NCBI RefSeq assembly: GCF_000260415.1
Contig: NZ_BACP01000048.1
Coordinates: 1 to 64,000 of the forward strand
Length of the DNA: 64,000 nucleotides
DNA from: Liquorilactobacillus mali KCTC 3596 = DSM 20444
GTDB lineage: Bacteria > Bacillota > Bacilli > Lactobacillales > Lactobacillaceae
Direction: 5' to 3'
Position 1 is the stretch's first letter, and every line of letters begins with the position of its first letter. The position numbers and the translations under genes are program-made. Shown piece by piece: positions 54,001-62,432 of the stretch. The notes beneath the pieces were generated by a model. That model was not told the origin of the DNA. It saw only the letters and a program-made list of their open reading frames with translations, and ran no database searches.

Positions 54001-54210
54001 ATTAATCCATATCTGCCAATGACTTACTCAATTCTTGGGTTCCGTGAGGCTTTGACCTCTGGATTAGGTTCTGGTCAAGTTGTATTCTCGATTGGAATAA
54101 TGTTTATTTTCATAGTGGTCTCATTATTATTACTATGGATAACAATGGTTACAAAAAGAAAGAATGGTTCGGTTAGTTATGCGGAACCAGCAACAGATGA
54201 AAAAGAATAA
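51025..54210 (+). CDS. YhgE/Pip-family membrane protein with long repeat-rich ectodomain
   Basis: A 1061-residue protein of the YhgE/Pip ('phage infection protein') family. One N-terminal membrane helix (about 14-35) is followed by a YhgE N-domain with GDLPVAVVNEDQAV, a very long extracellular region of about 780 residues, and about five C-terminal helices resembling an ABC-2 permease. The ectodomain is built from short repeats of the type L-x-x-G-x-x-x-L-x-x-G-(V/L)-x-x-(Y/L)-x-x-G, in two blocks (about 200-370 and 650-830), predicted to form long helical rods. Family members serve as phage receptors (Lactococcus Pip) or in export of unknown material. The GTG at 51025 fits AGAGGTGAG spacing best; the ATG at 51031 is an alternative. 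Confidence 0.82.
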   Translation: MNMIKEEFKNILNHKLLIATISAIMFIPFLYSVFFLKSVWDPYGNAGDLPVAVVNEDQAVSYNGKKMQVGDKLVKELKKNDSLQWHFVSAKKALDGMKNKKYYTIITIPKNFSKNATTVLNKNPKKMRLTYKTNDSLNYIGKVISEEGAKQLNTKINATVTKAYAKTMFATIKKVGTGFTTASKGANKLKKGSTTLSDGINTYTAGVKKINDGVIELQTGVVPLSQGVIKLTTGATALQSGVSEYTAGVAKVNDGTQKLNNSTGTLASGVSKLATGSNTLASGIYSYTSGVTKVNNGVQTLNGSTGTLASGVGKLATGSNTLASGLGTYTSGVGTLSSGLSKLSSNSDTLNSGMQSLASSTSQLPTAAAGFYVMNNVLAQDIDQINSALQANKDSVSTMASSMAKVNEEMNSTEFQTQLATLKDLAGQTSNIKSMLAELQTTLSTVAAAKTEFSTSLTASLKQIATNSSTVSALAKSMQSESNMTDADKAKLAQIIALSGSASDSSANTSTTSNIAEISNIQAAATTLSEKTDLSSLSGKLEPMNKLVSKMESLSTAVDSLDNLVTTSNSLTDSDAQTMVKSILTLTDKVAELKDLSDTAASSANTFNSEINASSPSIDATSLTSSNAIQSKVASIASTSTLSSEISKLVSGVSTYTAGTDQASSGASKLRANNSSLTSGASQLSTGLGTLNSNVPTLVSGVSQLASGTGQLVANNSSLTGGASQLATGLGTLNSNVPNLVSGVSQLASGTSQLNSNSATLNSGTAQLASGLNQLNSKVPTLSSGVNQLASGTSQLNDNSSKLIQGSLKLTDGNKALAKALGKGAKKVNAVKTSNKTANMFATPSKLAHKNYSTVPNYGYALAPYMLSVALYVGALVFNLVYPIRRLSTPDGTGTDWFLSKISIGAVVAVGTALVETLLMIAVGLVPDHPVQMILNAIVFSLTAMYLIMFLSIAGGNPGRFVAMILLVIQLGGSGGSFPINITNGMDGFFQAINPYLPMTYSILGFREALTSGLGSGQVVFSIGIMFIFIVVSLLLLWITMVTKRKNGSVSYAEPATDEKE

Positions 54211-54255
54211 CACAGATAATGGCCCCACTATTAGTAAGACACAAAGTGGGATAAA

Positions 54256-54284
54256 AAGAGTCTCTTCGGAGCTCTTTTTTTTTA
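54256..54284 (+). terminator. Terminator after the YhgE/Pip gene
   Basis: AAAAGAGTCTC pairs imperfectly with GAGCTCTTTT around TTCG, followed by a run of T. Confidence 0.65.
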
Positions 54285-54366
54285 CAATAATAACAGTAAT
54301 TTAAAAGCCTGGCGTCAGCTATGAACTATAAAAAAGTATCAGTTAGTGGTGTGATCATTAAGATAC

Positions 54367-54407
54367 ACTAAAAAATCAAACTTCAATAGAATATGTGAAG
54401 TTTGATT
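54367..54407 (-). terminator. Terminator of the MHS transporter
   Basis: AATCAAACTTCA (54374-54385) pairs with TGAAGTTTGATT (54396-54407). On the minus strand the hairpin is followed by TTTTT. Confidence 0.8.
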
Positions 54408-54491
54408 CGATAACAGTTATATTTTTAACAAATTTATAATATAAAATAAAATTGTAGAAGCATTTTACTACTTTATATGCCGATTTCTTGT

Positions 54492-55820
54492 TTATTCAGA
54501 AAAATCAACATCTTTTGTCTCTTTTACTGTCAGAAGTGAAATCAGGCAGGCAACAGCCATTATACCAAGGTAAAGCCCAACAAATTTTATTCCCCAATTA
54601 GCTGCTAACCAGGTTGCAATGGTAGGTGTAAATGCTGCCCCGACTATCGCTGCTAGATTGTAGGAAATCCCAGCACCAGAGTAGCGAACTTCTGTCTTGA
54701 ATAGTTCGGGCAATAAAGCTCCAACTGGTCCAAAGGCAACTCCCATCAGGGTAAAACCAACGACCAAAAAGATAACAGCACCAGCAAAGTTACGCTGTCC
54801 TTGTAAGAGGTAGGGAAAGAGTAGAGAAAAGACAATCAACGCACTTGAAGAGGCTAACAAAACTCGACGGCGGCCGAAGACGTCAGCTAGTTTGGAAGCA
54901 TATACGATTAAAAGCGCAAAGACAATAATAGCACCCATCAATAAAAATAAATATTCACGATTAGAAAAACCTAAATTGGTTATTGCATAAGTTAAAGACC
55001 AAGTTGCTAATGTATAGAATAATGTGTATGTCACTGCAACGATCAGAGTACCCTGAATAATTTGACGCCAAGATTTTTTAAACACGAGTACCAAAGGAGA
55101 TTTAGAAGTTAGTTGTTTAGCTTGTGCTTGTCTAAATAAAGGAGTTTCTTGCATTTTTGTTCTGACCCAGAAACCAACAATTACTAGGACTGCGGAGGCG
55201 AGAAAAGGTACGCGCCATCCGAATGCAAGCATCTGACTAGGAGTTAAGAAAGACTCAAGCAGGAAGAACAAACCATTGCTTAAAAAGAAACCAAGTGGAG
55301 CTCCTAGTTCGGGGAAAGCACCATAGAGTGCACGTTTATCTTCTGGTGCATTTTCTGTAGCAACGAGTGCAGCACCCGACCATTCGCCTCCAAGTCCGAT
55401 TCCTTGAATGAATCGACAAACACAGAGTAGGATAACAGCAAGTAATCCAAGAGTATTGTAATCAGGCAGCAGTCCAATTAATACAGTCGAACCACCCATG
55501 AGCAGTAACGAAACAACTAATGTCTTTTTGCGTCCAACCTTGTCTCCAAAATGACCAAAGACAAATGATCCGAGCGGTCGTGCAACAAAGGCTACACCGA
55601 ATGTTAGCAAGCTTAGCAGTGTGGCAATTGTAGTTGTTACTTCAGGAAAGAAAACTTTTGGAAAGTATGTAGCAGCTGCTGTTCCATAAGCATAAAAATC
55701 AAAGAATTCAATTGCAGTGCCAATCATTGAAGCTAGGATTACTGTTTTGACAGAATCACGTGCCAAGGTTGGATGATTGAGATTTGGTAAGGTAACACTT
55801 GTTTTTGTAGCAGTAGTCAT
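54492..55820 (-). CDS. MHS-family major facilitator transporter under isoleucine-leader control
   Basis: A 442-residue transporter with about 12 helices of the metabolite:H+ symporter group. The start ASMIGTAIEFFDFYAYGTAAA, the GHFGDKVGRKKTLVVSLL loop between helices 2 and 3, and GIGLGGEWSGAALVATENAPEDKR are group signatures. Known members carry shikimate, proline/betaine, 2-oxoglutarate, citrate and similar organic acids. The gene is preceded by an isoleucine-rich leader peptide and a terminator, so it is expected to rise when charged tRNA-Ile is scarce. That suggests uptake of isoleucine or of a related 2-oxo or 2-hydroxy acid, which is inference. AGGAGG lies before the ATG. Confidence 0.9.
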   Translation of the reverse strand: MTTATKTSVTLPNLNHPTLARDSVKTVILASMIGTAIEFFDFYAYGTAAATYFPKVFFPEVTTTIATLLSLLTFGVAFVARPLGSFVFGHFGDKVGRKKTLVVSLLLMGGSTVLIGLLPDYNTLGLLAVILLCVCRFIQGIGLGGEWSGAALVATENAPEDKRALYGAFPELGAPLGFFLSNGLFFLLESFLTPSQMLAFGWRVPFLASAVLVIVGFWVRTKMQETPLFRQAQAKQLTSKSPLVLVFKKSWRQIIQGTLIVAVTYTLFYTLATWSLTYAITNLGFSNREYLFLLMGAIIVFALLIVYASKLADVFGRRRVLLASSSALIVFSLLFPYLLQGQRNFAGAVIFLVVGFTLMGVAFGPVGALLPELFKTEVRYSGAGISYNLAAIVGAAFTPTIATWLAANWGIKFVGLYLGIMAVACLISLLTVKETKDVDFSE

Positions 55821-55914
55821 TATAAATATCCTCCTAAAATTATGATTTGAGTAATCACTGTTTTTTTATTTAACAATTTATTATGACATTTTAAATTCCC
55901 CCTTTTTAGAACAA

Positions 55915-55949
55915 AGAAAAAAGCCAAGAGCTTAAACAGCTCTTGGCTT
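55915..55949 (-). terminator. Attenuator terminator before the MHS transporter
   Basis: A 12-bp stem, AAGCCAAGAGCT (55921-55932) with AGCTCTTGGCTT (55938-55949), is followed on the minus strand by TTTTTTC. It lies between the leader peptide and the transporter gene. Confidence 0.85.
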
Positions 55950-55959
55950 GACCGAGGCT

Positions 55960-55993
55960 GTCCGCATTTGCGGACAACAAAAAGCAGCCCGCA
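55960..55993 (-). promoter_or_regulatory. Alternative pairing segments of the MHS leader
   Basis: Read on the minus strand. Segment A, TGCGGGC (55993-55987), directly follows the leader stop. It can pair with GTCCGCA (B), which can instead pair with TGCGGAC (C) as the 7-bp hairpin at 55960-55975. The continuation of C (CAGCCTCGG) can pair with CCAAGAGCTG of the terminator's left arm. Free A would thus lead to antitermination. Confidence 0.6.
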
Positions 55994-56053
55994 TTAGTTG
56001 ATAATAATCGTGCTGATAATAATTAAAATTGTAATGTAAGCTGTCTCAGTCAT
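55994..56053 (-). CDS. Isoleucine-rich leader peptide of the MHS transporter
   Basis: A 19-residue ORF, MTETAYITILIIISTIIIN, with eight Ile, one Leu and no Val. AGAAGGA lies before the ATG and a sigma-A promoter lies upstream. It ends 45 bp before a terminator hairpin and 174 bp before the transporter start. The clustering of Ile codons is the hallmark of ribosome-mediated attenuation: slow decoding at Ile codons should let the alternative hairpin form and transcription continue. Four Thr are also present; Thr is the precursor of Ile. The peptide itself probably has no function. Confidence 0.85.
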   Translation of the reverse strand: MTETAYITILIIISTIIIN

Positions 56054-56085
56054 TTTTAATCCTTCTTCTTTTTTTATTAATTGTG

Positions 56086-56114
56086 AATATACACACAAAA
56101 AACTTTTTTGTCAA
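56086..56114 (-). promoter_or_regulatory. Promoter of the MHS leader transcript
   Basis: On the minus strand TTGACA (56114-56109) and TATATT (56091-56086) are exactly 17 bp apart, with the leader ATG about 32 bp after the -10 element. Confidence 0.8.
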
Positions 56115-56410
56115 ACTTTTTTACAAAAATAATCAGATTATAAATTTAAGAAAATTAAAAATACCCTTGTTATAGGGTTTTAAGACTTAAAAGAATAATA
56201 AAATAAAATTGTTTAGAAACTTTTTTTGATTTTTATGAAAAAAGTGGGTTGACTAAAAAAAAGAAGGCGCGTAGTATAACTCTCGTGAAATGAATTTATA
56301 CTCAGGTAGTTTTAATTATTAGCTTAGAATTTATTTAAGTAACAGTTGTCTTAACTTGTATGCAACATGTCACTTTTACTCTAACTTAGTTAGTGGTTGG
56401 GGGGATGTTC

Positions 56411-56626
56411 ATGGAGTTAAAGTACGAGATGCAGGTATGTTGTAATTGTGGCATGGTCGTACCACAAGGTAATTATTGTGTTGAATGTGGCAAAAAATTT
56501 GTAAATACTTTAGACAAAAGAGAAGAAATTGCAGTTGGAATTTGTGTTAATTGCGGTTCTTTAACGCCTAATAGAGAGTATTGTTCAGCATGTGGGTATG
56601 ACAAGGATTATACACAATTATTTTAA
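56411..56626 (+). CDS. Small double zinc-ribbon protein
   Basis: A 71-residue cytoplasmic protein with two Cys4 zinc ribbons: CNCG-x8-YCVECG and CVNCG-x7-YCSACG. The two knuckle pairs are separated by a Lys/Glu-rich linker. Such small ribbons are often regulatory or adaptor modules, but no function can be assigned. I take the ATG at 56411 because GGGGG lies seven bases before it. The gene stands between the MHS and ilv attenuators and is read toward ilvB, ending 38 bp before the ilv leader peptide, so ilv transcripts could begin upstream of it. No separate promoter between it and the leader was evident. Confidence 0.7.
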   Translation: MELKYEMQVCCNCGMVVPQGNYCVECGKKFVNTLDKREEIAVGICVNCGSLTPNREYCSACGYDKDYTQLF

Positions 56627-56664
56627 TTAATATAGAATTTTAATTTGTAAGGAGGTTGAATCAC

Positions 56665-56763
56665 ATGAGCATGGGAAAAATGAATAGAAGTTACCTAGTG
56701 AACATTATTATTATTAGCTTAGTCATTATTAACACATGCGATTGTGATTTGATGTCTAGGTAA
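56665..56763 (+). CDS. Branched-chain amino acid leader peptide of the ilv operon
   Basis: A 32-residue ORF starting MSMGKMNRSYLV, followed by NIIIISLVIIN and a Cys/Asp-rich tail. Its control run holds six Ile, a Leu and a Val, preceded by another Leu-Val. AAGGAGG lies 9 bases before the ATG. It is followed by alternative hairpins and a terminator before ilvB, the classical ilv attenuation layout. The sequence resembles the Ile run of the divergent leader at 55994-56053, so the two may be related by duplication or convergence. Confidence 0.88.
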   Translation: MSMGKMNRSYLVNIIIISLVIINTCDCDLMSR

Positions 56764-56863
56764 TTTTTAGTTGCCTAAGAAATTAGAAATCCATCGCATG
56801 AACTAATGTAGTGTGATGGGTAAGAAGGAAACATCCATCACGGAAAATGATGGATGTTTTTTT
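56735..56863 (+). promoter_or_regulatory. ilv attenuator with five pairing segments
   Basis: Segment A (CATGCGAT, 56735-56742, inside the leader ORF) pairs with B (ATCGCATG, 56793-56800), extended by GATTT with AAATC. B (CCATCGCA, 56791-56798) can instead pair with C (TGTGATGG, 56812-56819). C (GTGATGG) can pair with D (CCATCAC, 56835-56841). D and E (56830-56840 with 56848-56858) form the terminator, followed by T at 56857-56863. A ribosome stalled on the early Ile codons leaves A free, giving A:B and C:D and no terminator. A ribosome that finishes the peptide covers A, giving B:C and D:E and termination. Confidence 0.8.
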
Positions 56864-56932
56864 ATGTAAAAAAGATGATAAAGGGAGGTGATTCAAGGTT
56901 TTTCATAATCAATTTTAAGTGGAGGTGATGAT

Positions 56933-58633
56933 TTGTTAGGACAGCTAAGAAGAAATTCTACAGCAAATTCTACTAAGAAAATGGGTGCCGACCTACTTTT
57001 GGATGAACTTGTGAAACAAAAAGTAAAAGTTGTGTTTGGTTATCCAGGTGGTGCGGTTTTGCCCCTCTATGATGCGATCTACCGAAATTCATTTCACAAT
57101 ATTCTAGTGCGTCACGAACAAGGTGCGGTTCACGCTGCAGAAGGTTTTGCAAAGTCAACGGGTGAGGTTGGGGTTGCTTTTTTAACATCAGGACCGGGAG
57201 CAACAAACGCAATTACAGGAATTGCAGATGCAAAAAGTGATTCTGTTCCGCTTGTAGTATTTACTGGACAAGTTGCGACTACTGCTCTAGGAACAGATGC
57301 CTTTCAAGAAGCCAAGATTATTGAGATAACAAGGCCTATCACGAAAAGAAGTTGGCAAGTTACAACTGCCAAAGAATTGCCTGAAGTAGTCCGCGAAGCA
57401 TTTAAGTTAGCTGCAAGTGGAAGACCTGGTCCAGTTGTTGTGGATTTGCCAAAAAATGTTATGAAGGAATTTGCCAGCACTTCAACTAGTTTAGCGAAAA
57501 CAGGCAAGGATTCATTAAAGATGGGTAGAGTAGCAAGAGAAAAATTAGTTGAGAAATTACGGAAGTCTAAGAAGCCGCTTTTGCTTATAGGAGGAGGAAT
57601 TGTCAGTGCCAATGCAAGTCAGGAAGTTAGGAGATTTGTAGAAAAACACCAGATTCCTGTTGTTTCAACAATGCTAGGCTTAGGAGTTGTACCAAAAAAT
57701 GAGAAATTTTTCTTAGGGATGGGAGGAATGCATGGTACATATGCAGCCAACATGGCATTAGCTGAATGTGATTTTTTATTGAATGTTGGTTCAAGGTTTG
57801 ATGACCGATTGGCAACTAACCCATCCGAGTTTGCACCCAAGGCATGGATTGCTCATTTTGATATTGATCCGCATGAGTTGAACAAAATTATTGTGGCTGA
57901 CTTGGCCAAAGTAGCCGATGCTAAGGATGTATTCCAACAGTTACTAAAAGTCAATTTTGAATTAGGAAAAATCGATCAGTGGCGACTGCAGCTGCAAAGC
58001 TGGCAAAAGCAATATCCATATCATTATCAACAGCAAAAAGGAGTCATAAAACCGCAAGAAGTTATTGAAGAAGTGGGAAAACTGACGCGTAATGAAGCTA
58101 TCATCGTGACAGATGTAGGACAGCATCAAATGTGGGCCGCGCAGTATTATCCATTTTGTAAACCAAGACAATTAATAACAAGCGGTGGATTGGGAACGAT
58201 GGGTTTTGGATTACCAGCTGCGATAGGTGCAAAACTTGCCCATCCAGAGACGTCAGTCGTGTTATTCGTCGGCGACGGCGGATTTCAAATGACACTTGAA
58301 GAACTTGCGGTAATTAAACAATATGATTTAGATTTAAAAATTATTCTTATCAATAATCATGCATTAGGAATGGTAAGACAGTGGCAAGATTTATTTTACA
58401 AAAAAAGACGTTCACAAACGATTTTTGATAAGCAGCCGAATTTTCTTGGTATTGCTCAAGCATACGAAATTGAAAGTATAAAACTTGATCCGAATAATTG
58501 GAAAGAAGCATTGGCAGATGTTTTTTCCCAGAAACACTGTGTCTTGGTAGAGGCACCAGTGCCGCAACTTGAAGAGGTAACCCCGATGATAGCACCTGGG
58601 TCATCAAATCATGAGATGTTCGGAATCAAATAG
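56933..58633 (+). CDS. ilvB: Acetolactate synthase, catalytic subunit
   Basis: A 566-residue thiamine-diphosphate enzyme that makes 2-acetolactate or 2-aceto-2-hydroxybutyrate. The N-terminal domain has VFGYPGGAVLPLYDAI and the catalytic Glu in VRHEQGAVHAAEGFA. RVAREKLVEKLRKSKKPLLLIGGG starts the middle domain, and the cofactor motif GDGGFQMTLEELAVIKQYDLDLKIILINN is near residues 443-471. The domain pattern is the biosynthetic IlvB type with FAD region rather than the catabolic AlsS type. A TTG start at 56933 follows GGAGGTGATGA. No ilvN regulatory subunit lies between it and ilvC, where about 190 bp hold no convincing gene. Confidence 0.93.
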   Translation: MLGQLRRNSTANSTKKMGADLLLDELVKQKVKVVFGYPGGAVLPLYDAIYRNSFHNILVRHEQGAVHAAEGFAKSTGEVGVAFLTSGPGATNAITGIADAKSDSVPLVVFTGQVATTALGTDAFQEAKIIEITRPITKRSWQVTTAKELPEVVREAFKLAASGRPGPVVVDLPKNVMKEFASTSTSLAKTGKDSLKMGRVAREKLVEKLRKSKKPLLLIGGGIVSANASQEVRRFVEKHQIPVVSTMLGLGVVPKNEKFFLGMGGMHGTYAANMALAECDFLLNVGSRFDDRLATNPSEFAPKAWIAHFDIDPHELNKIIVADLAKVADAKDVFQQLLKVNFELGKIDQWRLQLQSWQKQYPYHYQQQKGVIKPQEVIEEVGKLTRNEAIIVTDVGQHQMWAAQYYPFCKPRQLITSGGLGTMGFGLPAAIGAKLAHPETSVVLFVGDGGFQMTLEELAVIKQYDLDLKIILINNHALGMVRQWQDLFYKKRRSQTIFDKQPNFLGIAQAYEIESIKLDPNNWKEALADVFSQKHCVLVEAPVPQLEEVTPMIAPGSSNHEMFGIK

Positions 58634-58809
58634 AATGGGCAAAAAATATAGGCCAAAATAATTCAGAAAAACGGAATTGCCAAAAATGTTTGAGAACGCC
58701 AGATGACAATTGAATAAGCACAATGACGGTAATCATATGTTTATTTGCTATGCCAATCACAATTATATTTTACACAAATAATATGATATATGAAAGCTTA
58801 TTATACTAA

Positions 58810-59841
<1,032 letters not shown>

Positions 59842-59866
59842 TCTCGTGGGTTAATAATGTTTTTTC

Positions 59867-59899
59867 TAACAGATTGGGTTTGTGTTACTCAATCTGTTA
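59867..59899 (+). other. Intercistronic hairpin between ilvC and ilvA
   Basis: TAACAGATTG (59867-59876) pairs perfectly with CAATCTGTTA (59890-59899) across 13 bases. The right arm is followed by ATACATAA, not by T, so it is more likely an mRNA-stability or processing element than a terminator. Confidence 0.55.
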
Positions 59900-59934
59900 A
59901 TACATAAATTTATAGTAAGGAAAGGGTGAGATTA

Positions 59935-61209
59935 TTGAATGTATTGACCAAGGAAAAATTATTAAAAAAGGAGAATGTGCAGCAAGCTTATGAGGTTCTT
60001 AAACCGGTTGTGCGACATACACCTTTGCAATATGATGCATATCTTTCACAGAAATATAATTGTCAAGTCTATCTAAAGAGAGAAGACTTACAAGTTGTCC
60101 GTTCATTCAAGCTACGGGGTGCATATTATGGGATAGCACAATTGTCAGATGAAACCCGGAAAAAGGGAGTTGTTTGTGCTAGTGCTGGCAACCATGCTCA
60201 GGGAGTAGCCTGGACTTGCAAAAAGCTGGAGATTCCAGCAGTCATCTTTATGCCAACCACTACACCAAAGCAAAAAATTGATCAGGTTAAGTTCTTTGGA
60301 AAAGAATATGCAACAATTCAGTTAATTGGTGATACATTCGATGATTCCGCTGATGCTGCACAAAAATATTGTCAGAAAAAAAGCCTTACATTTATTGCAC
60401 CATTTAATGATTTGCAGACTATGTCAGGCCAAGGTAGTGTGGCTGTTGAAATTTATCAGGATATGGTTAAAGACAAGATCCAGGTTGATTATCTACTGAG
60501 TGCAATAGGAGGCGGTGGCCTAATTAGTGGAATTTCAGCCTACATGAAAGCAGTTAATCCACAGACAAAAATTGTTGGAGTTGAACCAGATGGAGCGGCT
60601 TCAATGACGGAAGCTTTCAAGGTTGGACACCCAGTGGCTTTGCAAACGATGGACAAATTTGTTGATGGAGCAGCAGTTAGTAAGGTAGGAGATCTGACAT
60701 ATCTTAATACACGAGAATATGTTGATCGATTGGTAACAGTGGCAGAAGGGCATGTTTGTACAACAATTTTAGAATTATACAATAAAGAGGCCATTGTTGC
60801 TGAACCGGCTGGGGCCCTAAGCATATCTGCTCTTGATAACCTAAGTGAAGAAATTGTTGGAAAAACTGTGGTTTGTGTGGTCAGTGGTGGAAATAATGAT
60901 ATTGGACGAATGCAGGAAATTAAAGAGCGCTCGTTAGTTTATGAAGGTGACCAACTGTATTATGTGGTGAATTTTCCACAGCGTCCGGGTGCATTAAAAG
61001 AGTTTGTAAATCAGATTTTAAATTCGGACGATGATATCACTAAGTTTGAGTATACGAAGAAGGTCAATCGTGGGAAAGGACCAGTTTTAATCGGAATTCG
61101 CTTAGGAAAAAGGGAAAATGTCAAACAATTGCAACGTAGATTGTATGCTTTTGATTCACGATACATTGACTTAAAAGAAAATCAGATGCTCTATGAAATG
61201 ATGGTCTGA
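59935..61209 (+). CDS. ilvA: Threonine dehydratase (biosynthetic)
   Basis: A 424-residue pyridoxal-phosphate enzyme that converts threonine to 2-oxobutyrate, the first step to isoleucine. The cofactor Lys is in VRSFKLRGAYYG near residue 58, the phosphate loop is AIGGGGLISG, and SAGNHAQGVAW is the substrate loop. A single C-terminal ACT-like regulatory domain (from about residue 335, VVNFPQRPGALKEFV) fits the short form found in Bacillus, which is isoleucine-controlled. A TTG start at 59935 behind AAGGAAAGGGTGA is preferred to the GTG at 59926, which overlaps the ribosome site. Confidence 0.92.
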   Translation: MNVLTKEKLLKKENVQQAYEVLKPVVRHTPLQYDAYLSQKYNCQVYLKREDLQVVRSFKLRGAYYGIAQLSDETRKKGVVCASAGNHAQGVAWTCKKLEIPAVIFMPTTTPKQKIDQVKFFGKEYATIQLIGDTFDDSADAAQKYCQKKSLTFIAPFNDLQTMSGQGSVAVEIYQDMVKDKIQVDYLLSAIGGGGLISGISAYMKAVNPQTKIVGVEPDGAASMTEAFKVGHPVALQTMDKFVDGAAVSKVGDLTYLNTREYVDRLVTVAEGHVCTTILELYNKEAIVAEPAGALSISALDNLSEEIVGKTVVCVVSGGNNDIGRMQEIKERSLVYEGDQLYYVVNFPQRPGALKEFVNQILNSDDDITKFEYTKKVNRGKGPVLIGIRLGKRENVKQLQRRLYAFDSRYIDLKENQMLYEMMV

Positions 61210-61224
61210 CAGGAGGTCAAATTT

Positions 61225-62007
61225 TTGGGAAAAATCTTAGAATTCAAGGATGTTTCATTAAAACGCGGAGAAAAAGTTATTTTAAAAGAAGTAAATTGGA
61301 CAATTAAGTCCAAAGAAAATTGGGCAATATTAGGATTAAATGGTGCCGGAAAAACAACAATGTTAAAGATGATCCATGGTGATTTGTGGCCATCGAGTGG
61401 GCAGCTTGAGGTCTTAGGAAATATATTTGGAAAATCTAACATTTCTTTGTTAAGACGTAAAATCGGTTGGGTCAGCAGTGCTCTGCAAGATTGGCTCCAC
61501 CCGGGCGATTTAGTAGAGCAAATTGTTCTGTCGGGTAAATTTGCAAGCATTGGGCTTTATGAAAACTATACAGTGGCAGAAATGCAGGAGGCAAAAGATC
61601 AAATTGCGCGTCTTGGTGGAGTAAATCTGATTGGAAAGACATATCGGGTGCTTTCTCAAGGAGAACGGCAGTTAGTCTTGATTGCGAGAGCCTTAATGGC
61701 TAAGCCAGAGTTACTAATTTTGGATGAGCCATGCAACGGACTCGACCTTTTTGCAAGAGAAAGACTGCTAAGCAAAATTGCTACGCTTGCTTCGAGTGAA
61801 GACAGTCCGGCGCTCTTAATGGTATCGCATTATACAGAAGAAATTTTACCGTGTTTTAGTAAGATAATGTTTTTAAAAAAAGGCAAGATTTATGCAGCTG
61901 GTCAGCGTGAAACTTTACTGACAACAGAAAAATTGAGTGATTTTTATGAAGCACCCATTAATATATTGATGAACGAGTCTAGGCGAGTCGTTGTTTATCC
62001 AAAATAA
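61225..62007 (+). CDS. ylmA: ABC transporter ATP-binding protein (YlmA-like)
   Basis: A 260-residue soluble ATPase without a permease gene nearby. Walker A is GLNGAGKTT, the signature LSQGERQ and Walker B LLILDEP, followed by CNGLDLFARERLL and the switch His in MVSHYTEEI. It belongs to the YlmA/PhnC-ModC-like stand-alone group. A TTG start at 61225 follows AGGAGGTC, only 15 bp after ilvA, so it is co-transcribed with the ilv genes. Its function is unknown; the operon context suggests a link to branched-chain amino acid metabolism, but such ATPases are also found beside other genes. The symbol reflects resemblance only. Confidence 0.8.
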   Translation: MGKILEFKDVSLKRGEKVILKEVNWTIKSKENWAILGLNGAGKTTMLKMIHGDLWPSSGQLEVLGNIFGKSNISLLRRKIGWVSSALQDWLHPGDLVEQIVLSGKFASIGLYENYTVAEMQEAKDQIARLGGVNLIGKTYRVLSQGERQLVLIARALMAKPELLILDEPCNGLDLFARERLLSKIATLASSEDSPALLMVSHYTEEILPCFSKIMFLKKGKIYAAGQRETLLTTEKLSDFYEAPINILMNESRRVVVYPK

Positions 62008-62027
62008 CTGTAAAGGAGCTGAAAATT

Positions 62028-62420
62028 ATGAATAAAGAAGTGAAGACCCAGAAAGCACCTAAAGCACTAGGTCCATATTCTCAAGCTGTTAAAAGTGGTA
62101 AGACACTATTTTGTTCTGGACAAATCGGTATTAATCCAGAAACAGGCAAACTTGTCTCAGATTCGAGTGTGAAAGAACAAGCTGCTCAAGCACTAAATAA
62201 TCTGAAAGAAGTTCTGGAGGCAGCGCAACTGACTCCTCAAAATGTGGTTAAAGTTACAGTTTTCATGACTAATATTACTGATTTTAAAATCGTCAATGAA
62301 ACTTATGCTAACTTTTTTGCTGATAATAAATGTTTGCCTGCACGCTCAGCAGTTGGAGTACAGGCATTGCCTGCGGGAGCACTTGTGGAAATCGAAGCAA
62401 TTGCACGAAAAAATAATTAG
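62028..62420 (+). CDS. ridA: RidA-family enamine/imine deaminase
   Basis: A 130-residue trimeric enzyme that hydrolyses the enamine and imine intermediates released by threonine dehydratase to 2-oxobutyrate or pyruvate, preventing damage to PLP enzymes. Family features include APKALGPYSQAV, LFCSGQIGINPETG and the C-terminal ARSAVGVQALPAGALVEIEAIA with the conserved Arg that binds the carboxylate. Position after ilvA and before ilvD matches its role in the isoleucine pathway. AAAGGAG precedes the ATG, 20 bp after the ATPase gene. Confidence 0.93.
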   Translation: MNKEVKTQKAPKALGPYSQAVKSGKTLFCSGQIGINPETGKLVSDSSVKEQAAQALNNLKEVLEAAQLTPQNVVKVTVFMTNITDFKIVNETYANFFADNKCLPARSAVGVQALPAGALVEIEAIARKNN

Positions 62421-62432
62421 GAGATGTAACAG

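Noticed and set aside
59867-59899. A terminator between ilvC and ilvA
   Set aside because: The hairpin is perfect, but the T run lies before it rather than after it on the plus strand, so it was listed as an intercistronic hairpin.
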